A DNA stretch of 64,000 nucleotides from positions 1,331,001 through 1,395,000 of the forward strand of contig NZ_FNZQ01000001.1 in the NCBI RefSeq assembly GCF_900109285.1. Reading direction: 5' to 3'. Source of the stretch: Jannaschia helgolandensis. GTDB taxonomy: Bacteria; Pseudomonadota; Alphaproteobacteria; Rhodobacterales; Rhodobacteraceae. Below the pieces are notes generated by a model. That model saw only the letters and a list, made by a program, of their open reading frames with translations, did not search any database and had not been told where the DNA came from. The position numbers and the translations under genes were made by a program. Shown here one piece after another: positions 17,892-28,913 of this stretch (position 1 is the first letter of the stretch; every line of letters starts with the position of its first letter).

Positions 17892-19209
17892 GGTGCTGAT
17901 CCGGGGGGCTGGTCACATCCTGACCATGGATGCAACCGTGACCGGAGCCGACATCCTGATCCACGATGGCGTAATCGCCGGGGTTGGAGCGGGCCTGACC
18001 ACGGTGGGTGAGGTCGTTGACGCGACAGCCTGCCTCGTCACGCCCGGCCTCGTGAACACGCACCATCACCTCTACCAGACATTGACCCGTGCGGTGCCCG
18101 CCGGGCAGGACGCATTGCTGTTCGGCTGGCTGCGGGCACTCTATCCGATCTGGGCACGGTTTACGCCGGACCATGTTCACGTCGCCACTCAGCTGGGGTT
18201 GGCAGAGCTGGCGCTGTCGGGCTGCACCACGTCGTCCGACCACCTGTATCTGTTCCCGAACGGCGTCCGGTTGGAGGATACGATCCATGCCGCCGCAGAC
18301 GTCGGTTTGCGATTTCATCCGACTCGCGGGGCCATGTCCATCGGCGCATCCGACGGCGGCCTGCCGCCGGATGTTCTGGTCGAGTCGGAAGCGTCGATCC
18401 TTGCCGACAGCATCCGCGTGGTCGACGCGTTCCATGACCCCGCGCCGGGGTCGATGTGCCGGGTCGGCATCGCGCCCTGTTCGCCGTTTTCGGTCAGCCG
18501 GGAACTGATGCGCGATGCGGCTCTGCTGGCGCGCGACAAGGGCGTCATGCTGCACACCCATCTGGCCGAGAATGACGAAGACGTCGCGTTTTCGCTCGAC
18601 CGCTTCGGGTGCCGTCCCGGTCAATATGCCGAAGACCTTGGTTGGACCGGACCAGACGTCTGGCATGCCCATTGCGTCAAACTGGATGCGACGGAAATCG
18701 ACCTGTTCGCGCGAACGCGCACGGGTGTGGCGCATTGCCCCTGTTCCAACTGTCGGCTTGGGTCGGGCATCGCGCCTTTGAGAGATATGCTGGAGGCGGG
18801 GGTTCCGGTGGGCCTGGGTGTTGACGGCTCCGCGTCGAATGATCGCGCGAACCTGTTGGACGAAGCGCGGCAGGCCATGCTGTTGCAGCGGGTATCGCGG
18901 GGCGCCGATGCCATGTCGAACATCGAGGCGCTGCAATTGGCCACCGCCGGGGGTGCTGCGGTTCTGGGCCGCGATGACATCGGCCGACTGGCTGTGGGGA
19001 TGCGTGCCGACATTGCCATATGGGATATGTCCGGTGTCGAGGCGACCGGAAGCTGGGATCGCAGCGCGCTGTTGCTGGCCGGTCCGCGCCGGGTCCGCGA
19101 CCTCTTCGTCGAGGGGCGGCAGGTGGTGCGTGACGGGCGTATCACGACCATAGATTTGCCCCGCGTGATCGAGCGGGCCGAGACCCTGCTGACGCAGTTG
19201 ATGGCCTAG
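17884..19209 (+). CDS. 8-oxoguanine deaminase (amidohydrolase family)
   Basis: A 441-residue cytosolic metal-dependent deaminase. It has the composite N/C-terminal beta domain, the HxH metal site in GLVNTHHHLYQ, THLAEN, a metal histidine in WHAHCVKL, the CPCSNCRLGSG loop that marks the 8-oxoguanine/hydroxyatrazine deaminase branch, and the catalytic aspartate in GLGVDGSASND. The expected reaction converts 8-oxoguanine to urate, a way to remove oxidised guanine. Members of the same branch can act on isocytosine or triazines. It follows hisN with an eight-base overlap and converges on tdk, sharing a CTAG in which both stop codons lie. Confidence 0.85.
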   Translation: MAEVLIRGAGHILTMDATVTGADILIHDGVIAGVGAGLTTVGEVVDATACLVTPGLVNTHHHLYQTLTRAVPAGQDALLFGWLRALYPIWARFTPDHVHVATQLGLAELALSGCTTSSDHLYLFPNGVRLEDTIHAAADVGLRFHPTRGAMSIGASDGGLPPDVLVESEASILADSIRVVDAFHDPAPGSMCRVGIAPCSPFSVSRELMRDAALLARDKGVMLHTHLAENDEDVAFSLDRFGCRPGQYAEDLGWTGPDVWHAHCVKLDATEIDLFARTRTGVAHCPCSNCRLGSGIAPLRDMLEAGVPVGLGVDGSASNDRANLLDEARQAMLLQRVSRGADAMSNIEALQLATAGGAAVLGRDDIGRLAVGMRADIAIWDMSGVEATGSWDRSALLLAGPRRVRDLFVEGRQVVRDGRITTIDLPRVIERAETLLTQLMA

Positions 19210-19808
19210 ATCGGCGGTTCCGGCGGAACGCGATCGCCCGTAGCCTCGCGGAAATGCCGACGGCAGAGCGAGATATAGCGGTCGTTGCCCCCCACTTCGA
19301 CCTGCCTGCCCTCGGACAGGGCAGTGCCGTCTTCGTCCACGCGAATGACCATCGTCGCCTTGCGCCCGCAGTGGCAGATCGTCCGCACCTCGCGCAGTTC
19401 GTCCGCCAGCGCCAGCAGCGCGGCGGAGCCGGGAAACAGCTCGCCCCGGAAATCGACCCGCAACCCATAGGCCATGACCGGCACGTTCAGGTCGTCGACG
19501 GCGCGCGCCAATTGCCAGACCTGCTCGCGCGATAGCCATTGCGCTTCGTCCAGCAGGACGCAGGCGACCGGACCTTCGGTCAGCCGGGTTTCGATCATGG
19601 CATAGAGATCAGACCGGCCCGACCATGTGTCGGCTTCAGCGTCGATGCCAATGCGACTGGCGATGCGCCCCTTGCCCGCACGGTTGTCGAAATTTGCGGT
19701 CAGCAGATAGGTCTGCATTCCCCGTTCTATGTAATTGTAGGACGCCTGAAGCAGGAGCGTGCTTTTGCCTGCATTCATTGTCGAGAAATGAAAATAGAGC
19801 TTGGCCAT
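19206..19808 (-). CDS. tdk: Thymidine kinase
   Basis: A type II thymidine kinase that phosphorylates thymidine in pyrimidine salvage. The 200-residue form begins with MAKLYFHFSTMNAGKST, containing the P-loop. The Walker B-like LLDEAQWLS and the lid YGLRVDFRGELFPGSAALL are present, as are the zinc-binding cysteines in ICHCGRKATM and SLCRRHF. I chose the ATG at 19808; the start eight codons upstream would add a non-family leader. Its stop overlaps the stop of the deaminase gene on the opposite strand. Confidence 0.95.
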   Translation of the reverse strand: MAKLYFHFSTMNAGKSTLLLQASYNYIERGMQTYLLTANFDNRAGKGRIASRIGIDAEADTWSGRSDLYAMIETRLTEGPVACVLLDEAQWLSREQVWQLARAVDDLNVPVMAYGLRVDFRGELFPGSAALLALADELREVRTICHCGRKATMVIRVDEDGTALSEGRQVEVGGNDRYISLCRRHFREATGDRVPPEPPI

Positions 19809-19849
19809 GCCCCCTCCTGCCAAGCGGCCCACGTGGCTGCAAGCCCCCT

Positions 19850-20977
19850 TCAGGCGCGCGTAAGCAGAACAGACCCGACGGAATACCCGGCCCCGAATGA
19901 ACAGATCAGCCCCTTGTCACCCAATTCCATGTCAGCCGAATATTGTGAAAAAGCGATGATCGATCCGGCCGACGACGTGTTCGCATAATCCTGCAGAATG
20001 TTCGGCTGTTCTTCGGGCGCAGGCACGCGGCCCAGAACCTTCTTGCCGATGAAATCGTTCATCGACTTGTTCGCCTGATGCAACCACAGCCGTTTCAGGT
20101 CGTCCGCCACCCAACCTGCATCGGCCATGTGATCGGCGATGTGACCTGCCACCAGCGGCAGCACTTCTTTGAATACCTTGCGACCGTTTTGCATGAACTG
20201 CATGTCGCGACGGTCTTCCATTGCGTCACGCGTACGGCGTAGGAACCCGTCGTTGTTGCGGATATTGTTGGAAAACTGCGTCGCACAGCGCGTGCTTTCA
20301 ACGATGAACCGATCGCCCGTGGCCAGATCATCCCGCTCCAGCACGACGGCGGTGCAGACGTCGCCAAAGATGAAGTGGCAATCGCGGTCGCGCCACTCCA
20401 GGTGGGCCGAACATATCTCGGGGTTGACCACGATGGCGCGGCGGATCGACCCGGCGCGGATCATGTCTGCCGCGGCCTGGATACCGAAAGTCGCCGATGA
20501 ACATGCGACATTCATGTCGAAGGCGAACCCGCCCGTGCCCATCAGGTCCTGAATTTCGATGGCAATGGCGGGATAGGCGCGTTCATGGTTCGAGGCGGCG
20601 CAGATCACGACATCAATCTCGCCCGCCAGGATACCCGCCTGCGCCAGCGCATCGGTACAGGCCGCAACTGCCATTTCGGCCATCTGGCTCGGGGCTTCGT
20701 CGTCGCGCGCGGCCAGCTTGGGATACATCCGGTCGGGGTCCAGCACGCCCGCCTTGTCGAGAACGAAGCGCTGTTCGATTCCGCTGGCGGACTTGATGAA
20801 CTCGGCGCTGGACCGAGGGATGGCTTCACGGTTGCCCGACGCGATGTCATCGGCACGTCTGTCATTTTCGCGGTCTGCATAAACGTTGAATGCGACCACC
20901 AGTTCGTCGTTAGTGATTACCTGCGAAGGGGTAAAGACGCCCGATCCGGTGATTGCGACGCTAGGTGTGTTGGCCAT
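19850..20977 (-). CDS. Beta-ketoacyl-ACP synthase III-like enzyme (FabH2/PA3286 type)
   Basis: A 375-residue thiolase-fold condensing enzyme. The catalytic triad is visible: C159 in NVACSSATF, H300 in LHQANKSMNDF and N333 in YANTSSAGS. The N-terminal part, with EFIKSASGIEQRFVLDKAG and DPDRM, resembles the group typified by Pseudomonas PA3286, which as I recall uses medium-chain acyl-CoA rather than acetyl-CoA as primer, not the standard FabH beside plsX. It may redirect beta-oxidation products to fatty acid synthesis. The substrate is inferred only. It lies alone on the minus strand, 41 bp upstream of tdk. Confidence 0.83.
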   Translation of the reverse strand: MANTPSVAITGSGVFTPSQVITNDELVVAFNVYADRENDRRADDIASGNREAIPRSSAEFIKSASGIEQRFVLDKAGVLDPDRMYPKLAARDDEAPSQMAEMAVAACTDALAQAGILAGEIDVVICAASNHERAYPAIAIEIQDLMGTGGFAFDMNVACSSATFGIQAAADMIRAGSIRRAIVVNPEICSAHLEWRDRDCHFIFGDVCTAVVLERDDLATGDRFIVESTRCATQFSNNIRNNDGFLRRTRDAMEDRRDMQFMQNGRKVFKEVLPLVAGHIADHMADAGWVADDLKRLWLHQANKSMNDFIGKKVLGRVPAPEEQPNILQDYANTSSAGSIIAFSQYSADMELGDKGLICSFGAGYSVGSVLLTRA

Positions 20978-21079
20978 CCGATGCCTCCCCCAGAGGTCGG
21001 TCAGATGTGCCGGGCAGGTCCGGTGTCGTCAAGCCTATGAGGCGCGGAGCGTTACGTCAGATCCGCCCCGCCCCAAGGC

Positions 21080-21646
21080 TCAGTTCAAAGCGGCTTCTGC
21101 GGGACAGTCATCGTCGGCCGCATCCAGATCGACGCCAAGGACGTCCATCAGTTCAGCATGACAGGCTTGCCATCCACTGTCGTCATAGAGCGTCAGCAGT
21201 GGCAGTTCGGCCGCCGCGAAGGCCCGGCGGCGGACGGCATCGCGGTGGGCGGGACCACGACCGGCCGGGAGTTCGACGCCGCACAGGGGCATGCCCTCCA
21301 TGTCGGAAATGACCACGTCGATCCGGCGTTGACGCAGAGCACTGGCAACAGGGGACAGATCGTCGTCGCCGGTTTCGAAAAGACCCGCGAGGGATACCTG
21401 CATGTCGATCCGCAACCCCTGGCTGGCGGCGAACCGGGCGAGGGCGTGCAGCATGTCGGACTGACGCGGAGCGAAGAGCTTGCGCTTGCGAAGGCCCGCG
21501 GCGAGCGCCGACAAGACAGAAGCGCGGGGCTGCGCGTCGATGCGGTGGGCGGGAAACTCCAGGGTGATTTCGGGCGTTGCCGTGGCGCGGCGGATCGCCA
21601 TGCTAGAAGCGCTAAGTGCCATGAGGGAGAGGCTCATCGGTTCCAT
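21080..21646 (-). CDS. DUF2726-like protein
   Basis: A 188-residue protein of uncertain function. The central part (LRKRKLFAPRQSDMLHALARF) through the segments DVVISDMEGMPLCGVELPAG and RRAFAAAELPLLTLYDD resembles DUF2726, a restriction-endonuclease-like fold found in stand-alone proteins and beside helicase or topoisomerase domains. The pattern D-x-x-I ... G-V-E-L would fit a PD-(D/E)xK-like core, but the lysine is not clear. The ATG at 21646 is chosen because AAGGAAG precedes it. It lies between the KAS III gene and an accessory patch. Confidence 0.6.
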   Translation of the reverse strand: MEPMSLSLMALSASSMAIRRATATPEITLEFPAHRIDAQPRASVLSALAAGLRKRKLFAPRQSDMLHALARFAASQGLRIDMQVSLAGLFETGDDDLSPVASALRQRRIDVVISDMEGMPLCGVELPAGRGPAHRDAVRRRAFAAAELPLLTLYDDSGWQACHAELMDVLGVDLDAADDDCPAEAALN

Positions 21647-21970
21647 CGGTCTTCCTTTCGAGTGTCTGCTATCTCTGGGAAAACCATTGCCGCCGGTCAT
21701 GTCTTTCGTTCGCCGGGATCGTGAAACTACGGTGTCCCTCCAGACGGTTTCGGAGACAATCCCATACAAGCCTGTCTTCTGTTTCCGTCGCCGCGAACAC
21801 CGCCTGACCTATGCCATGTTCCCGTCGGACGCGCGGCCTGTTTCCGGAAAATCCCACGTATGGTGCCAGTGCATATGAAGGTATTACCCCGGTCATACCC
21901 CGCGGCATTAGGAATCGATTAAACGTTCCGGCTCAGGTTCACCTGAAATCTGGTGAATTGGGGCGTAACC
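21647..21970. promoter_or_regulatory. Divergent intergenic region with operator-like repeat before the BrnA-like gene
   Basis: The 324 bp between the DUF2726 and BrnA-like genes carry no credible gene. At 21938-21957 there is a perfect inverted repeat, TTCACC and GGTGAA separated by eight bases. It ends 13 bases before the ATG at 21971 and overlaps the alternative GTG start at 21953. This position fits an operator for autoregulation by the downstream antitoxin-like protein. Confidence 0.45.
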
Positions 21971-22396
21971 ATGGCGGATCGAAAACCGAACAGAACGCAA
22001 CACGACGCGACGAATGCGATGATCGCGGCGATGCAGCGATTTGAATGGGACCTGCACCATGTCGCCACGCGCGAGGGGCGGGTGCCGCGCGAATGGCGCG
22101 AGGTCTGGCAGAACCGCACGAAGCGCAAGACGCGGGTGTCGCTGTGGCTGGACGAGGACGTGCTGAAGCTGTTCCGGTCTATGGGGCCGGGCTATGGCCC
22201 GCGCATGAATATCGTGCTGCGATCGTTCATGTACGCGCGCATGGCAGCGATGCTGGAAGGCGAGGACCTGCTGGACAGCTACCGCGAGGACTGGATGGGC
22301 AAGAAGAAGCCGCAGGTCCAGGAGATCGTGGCGGAGATGGAGCGGCTGGGCCGGATCGCCCGGAACGAGACGGGCACGGAGGATTGGGAGATGTGA
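21971..22396 (+). CDS. BrnA/DUF4415-like antitoxin-type protein without toxin partner
   Basis: A 141-residue protein. The middle part, KTRVSLWLDEDVLKLFRSMG followed by PGYGPRMNIVLRSFMYARM, matches the ribbon-helix-helix region of BrnA/DUF4415 antitoxins, which bind DNA as dimers. The N-terminal 60 residues and the charged C-terminal tail are longer than in canonical BrnA. There is no BrnT-like toxin frame upstream or downstream, so this may be a solitary regulator. A GTG at 21953 is an alternative start. A decayed copy of its 3' part lies about 250 bp downstream. Confidence 0.65.
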   Translation: MADRKPNRTQHDATNAMIAAMQRFEWDLHHVATREGRVPREWREVWQNRTKRKTRVSLWLDEDVLKLFRSMGPGYGPRMNIVLRSFMYARMAAMLEGEDLLDSYREDWMGKKKPQVQEIVAEMERLGRIARNETGTEDWEM

Positions 22397-22617
22397 GGGG
22401 GGAGGGTTCGGTGCGAGCAGCTGACCGGGGATGTTGAAGGTTAGGCGGGTTGCACGTGCTTGTAGAAATCAGTCGCCCGAGCGTCGCGCGGCGTTAAACT
22501 GCAATATAGGGATGCCTCCATTTCACGAAGACTTGGATGCGCCTTGTGCCAATTTTTCGGCAGTCTTGCGGTGGGGTTGGGGCGTTTTGCCTGAAGTTGA
22601 ATTGCGACTTTTAGTGA
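22397..22617. other. Spacer between the BrnA-like gene and its remnant
   Basis: I see no intact gene here. The part closest to the remnant may be the frameshifted continuation of the decayed duplicate. The rest is unrecognised. Confidence 0.3.
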
Positions 22618-22752
22618 GGCAAGTGCGCGCGCCTATCCGGGATGCTGGAGGACGAGGACCTGCTGGCGAGCTGCGGCGCGCAGTGGGAGGGCAAGCACAA
22701 GCCGACGGTGGAAGAGGTGGCGGCGAAGATGGAGGGGAAATTTAAGGAGTAG
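22618..22752 (+). pseudogene. Decayed duplicate of the BrnA/DUF4415-like gene (3' part)
   Basis: The frame from 22618 to the stop at 22750 reads CARLSGMLEDEDLL and continues with ASCGAQWEGKHKPTVEEVA. It aligns without gaps to YARMAAMLEGEDLL and DSYREDWMGKKKPQVQEIV of the gene at 21971-22396. The DNA similarity is visible as well. Upstream the same frame is closed by two stops (22612-22617), and the similarity seems to continue in another frame, so it is a broken copy lacking its 5' two thirds. Confidence 0.7.
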
Positions 22753-22790
22753 TAGTATACTCAAAAAACCATAACACTACATCTTGTGTG

Positions 22791-22809
22791 TATACCAATA
22801 TTCGGTATA
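22791..22809. promoter_or_regulatory. Operator-like palindrome before the HTH-ImmA/IrrE gene
   Basis: TATACC (22791-22796) and GGTATA (22804-22809) form a perfect inverted repeat around AATATTC, 21 bases before the start at 22831. A GTATAC hexamer lies at 22755-22760. The position and symmetry suit a binding site for the XRE domain of the downstream protein. Confidence 0.5.
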
Positions 22810-22830
22810 GTCCGAATCGGAGGTGTGCAC

Positions 22831-23937
22831 ATGCGTACTGGTTTTGGACGAAGGGCGGCTTTGCGCCGCACTGAACTGAGGATGTCTCAGGCTGACTTCG
22901 CGCGCCTGTCGGGGATTGCTCCAGCCCGCGTAAGCAATCTTGAACACGGTAGGACCAATATTGGCGACGACGTTATGTCGCAATACATTCGTATTCTGCA
23001 GGCGGACGGTTCGCTCGCTCATGAACTTCGACAACTGCAGAGTATCTCTAACTCGCTACTCTCGAACTCGTCTGATCCAAAGGCGTTGAGGGAAGCAAAA
23101 GCATTGTTAGATGGACTCGCAGACAAGCTGTCTGGCGAGGACTTTGAATGGATCAAGTCTCGTATAGCTGCGAGGGGAAATGTCGAGTTGCCTTCGCTTC
23201 TTTACGCTTCAAATAAAGTGAAACGAAGCAAGCCAAGAGTATCTCGAAAGAACCCTTGGGACGAAATGGGGCCCGAGCGATTTGCTGAGATTTGTGTGAG
23301 TGCCTTGGACCTGCGACGTGAACTCTTCAAGGACTACGAACCAGTTAAGTTTGATATCTTGCTCGACTACATTGCCGCACAAAATATCAGATTTGACTAT
23401 GAAATAGTCGAATCTCTACCTGCGCAGATCGAAGGGGCATTCGCCGCGATTTTTGGACACTCGTCCGGTCACACCATCTTGTTTGAGGAAGAGCGGTTTG
23501 TAAGCGCTTGTGCTGGAGTTCACTTTTTAAGGCACGTTATAGCGCACGAAATTGCGCACCACTTCTTGCATGCTGAGAGCCTGTTATCCGAAGACGGATT
23601 GTTCTTGCCTGTTCAAGAAATGGCCAAACGCCGGCCGGTCGATCTTAGGCCGGAAGAGCAGATTCGAGTGGATATATCAACTTTGGAAGAAGCAGAGGCC
23701 GAACTTTTTGCGACGGCACTGATAGTGCCATGGGAGAAGTTATTGGAAGGGACAGAACTTCTATTTCTTTCAAAAGACTACGGCGAGCAACTCGGCGCGG
23801 TACAAGCCTTTCGGCGGCGTTGGAACCAAAAGGCCGTGCTAGAGGCCTTTGCCACGATTGTTTTTGTTCGAGGCGAGATAAAGCATCCAATATACGACTA
23901 TCTGAGTGAAGAGCGCTGGCATCCGCGCCATTGTTAA
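22831..23937 (+). CDS. XRE-family HTH protein with ImmA/IrrE metallopeptidase domain
   Basis: A 368-residue two-domain protein. Residues about 8-65 form a Cro/C1-type HTH (MSQADFARLSGIAPARVSNL). The C-terminal half is a zinc peptidase of the ImmA/IrrE class with HEIAHHF (H239, E240, H243) and a further likely ligand, E287, in the EEAEAELFATALIVP helix. Such proteins cleave phage-type repressors or, as in Deinococcus IrrE, a DdrO-like repressor in response to stress; some are antitoxin-like. The start at 22831 has GGAGG nearby and the longer frame is less likely. The codon use is visibly more AT-rich than the neighbours, which suggests transfer. No obvious target repressor or toxin is adjacent. 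Confidence 0.88.
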   Translation: MRTGFGRRAALRRTELRMSQADFARLSGIAPARVSNLEHGRTNIGDDVMSQYIRILQADGSLAHELRQLQSISNSLLSNSSDPKALREAKALLDGLADKLSGEDFEWIKSRIAARGNVELPSLLYASNKVKRSKPRVSRKNPWDEMGPERFAEICVSALDLRRELFKDYEPVKFDILLDYIAAQNIRFDYEIVESLPAQIEGAFAAIFGHSSGHTILFEEERFVSACAGVHFLRHVIAHEIAHHFLHAESLLSEDGLFLPVQEMAKRRPVDLRPEEQIRVDISTLEEAEAELFATALIVPWEKLLEGTELLFLSKDYGEQLGAVQAFRRRWNQKAVLEAFATIVFVRGEIKHPIYDYLSEERWHPRHC

Positions 23938-23951
23938 GGGTCGATGCAAGC

Positions 23952-27287
<3,336 letters not shown>

Positions 27288-27445
27288 GGTCTTCCCTCGA
27301 TGTCTGGCAAACTCGCCGGGGTTTAGGGGGAGGACTCGCGGAGGGCAAGGGTGCCCGGTGCGATCTGGCGAGCCAGTCGCAGCCATACGGAGGACAAACG
27401 CACATACGGTTGAGCCGACGATGTCATGCGCTGGAAACCGTCACG

Positions 27446-27513
27446 CCCCCTGCCTGTGCGCCAGCGACACGGCCCAAGCTTGGGCACAGGATCTTGAGGG
27501 ACGGTGTCAGGGG
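27446..27513 (-). terminator. Nested hairpin downstream of the cfa-type gene
   Basis: Between the cfa-type stop and the carB start lie CCCCCTG/CAGGGG (27446-27452 and 27508-27513), CCTGTGC/GCACAGG (27453-27459 and 27484-27490) and a perfect 14-base palindrome GCCCAAGCTTGGGC (27472-27485). They can form a large structured element just after the gene on the minus strand. There is no U-tract, so this may be a Rho-dependent or processing element rather than a classical terminator. Confidence 0.35.
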
Positions 27514-27529
27514 AGGGAAGGTTTACGGA

Positions 27530-28735
27530 TCATCGGTCGGTATAGAGATAGTCGCGGGTGTTGGGCACGGTTTCGCGCCGCTTCGCCAGCTGGATTTGAT
27601 AGACGACGTGGCTGTAGGCGTCGAAGCTGACCTCGGCGGCGACGAGGTAATAGCGCCACATGCGGATGAAGCGGTCATCGTACATGGCAAGTACGGTGTC
27701 GATATTGGCTTCGAACCGGTCCTGCCAGTGGCGCAGGGTTTCGGCATAATGGCCGCGCCAGACCTCGATATCGCCCTGCCAAAGTCGTGTCGCCTCGATT
27801 GACGGCAGGAGTTCGGACAGGGACGGTGTGTAGCCGCCCGGAAAGATGTATTTCGCCAGCCATCCCGACGTCGTCGTCGGCGGACCACAGCGCCCGATGG
27901 AATGGATCAGCGCCACGCCATCGTCGGTCAGCAAGTCGTCCACCTTGTTGAAATAGGTCGCGTATTGCGGAACGCCGACGTGTTCCAGCATGCCCACGGA
28001 GACGATCCGATCATAGCGACCCGAGAGGTTGCGGTAATCCTGCAAGCGGAAGTCGATCTGATCGGTCAGCCCGGCCTCCTTGGCGCGGGCCGTAGCCGTG
28101 GCGTGCTGATTCTCGGACAGGGTGACCCCGGTGACATGCGCGCCATAATCGCGGGCCAGCGTCAGGGCCATGCCGCCCCAGCCACAGCCGATATCGAGAA
28201 CGCGCATCCCCGGTTCAATTCGCAGCTTGGCGGCGATATGGTCCTTCTTGGCTTGCTGCGCCTGTTCCAGTGTCATTTCGGGTTCACGAAAATAGGCGCA
28301 GGAATACTGTCGGTCGTCATCCAGGAAAAGGGCGTAGAAATCATCGCCCAGATCGTAATGATGCGCCACGTTGGTACGGGATTTGCGCGGGTCGTTGGCC
28401 TGCATGACGCGACGGATGGCAAAGCGGGCACGGTATCCGGCGGCGATGAGCGGCGGCATGATCGACCGCCCGCCATTGATTGCGAACAGGGTGAACATCT
28501 CGCGCAGAGTGCCTTCCTCGACAGTGAGGGTGCCGTCCATATAGGCTTCGCCCATGGCCAGTTCAGGGTTGCGCACCAGATCGCGCAGGCGTGATTCGTC
28601 GGTCAGCTTCAACGTGATCGAGGGGCCATTGTTGCCCGAACCGAATACGTGGCGTGTGCCGTCCGGCATGATCGCGGTAAGTTGCCCCTTACGGGACAGT
28701 CGCTTGAGCATCGTCAGTACTATTGATTGCCACAT
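27530..28735 (-). CDS. Cyclopropane-fatty-acyl-phospholipid synthase family methyltransferase
   Basis: A 401-residue SAM-dependent methyltransferase acting on unsaturated acyl chains of membrane phospholipids. The SAM-binding motif VLDIGCGWGGMALTLARDYG is present, as are YSCAYF, FRLQDYRNLSGRYDRIVSVG and the late IFPGGYTPSL region of Cfa. An N-terminal domain (about 1-100) resembles that of Cfa. The ATG at 28735 is preceded by AAAGGA. Alphaproteobacteria often hold several Cfa paralogues, including furan-fatty-acid and methylating variants, so the exact product is open. Confidence 0.88.
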   Translation of the reverse strand: MWQSIVLTMLKRLSRKGQLTAIMPDGTRHVFGSGNNGPSITLKLTDESRLRDLVRNPELAMGEAYMDGTLTVEEGTLREMFTLFAINGGRSIMPPLIAAGYRARFAIRRVMQANDPRKSRTNVAHHYDLGDDFYALFLDDDRQYSCAYFREPEMTLEQAQQAKKDHIAAKLRIEPGMRVLDIGCGWGGMALTLARDYGAHVTGVTLSENQHATATARAKEAGLTDQIDFRLQDYRNLSGRYDRIVSVGMLEHVGVPQYATYFNKVDDLLTDDGVALIHSIGRCGPPTTTSGWLAKYIFPGGYTPSLSELLPSIEATRLWQGDIEVWRGHYAETLRHWQDRFEANIDTVLAMYDDRFIRMWRYYLVAAEVSFDAYSHVVYQIQLAKRRETVPNTRDYLYTDR

Positions 28736-28913
28736 ATCAGCAGTCCTTTTTGGTGGACCCATGGGCGGGTCTTTGCCGCAGAGAACGAAATCTGTCGCGC
28801 AGGAGCAAGAGCATGACAATTCAGTGCATATTGTCGGCGGGAGAGTGGGAACGGAACCTTCGCGCCGAGGTTGGGACGCGGAACATTCGATTTCACACGG
28901 GAGGAGCTTAGAT

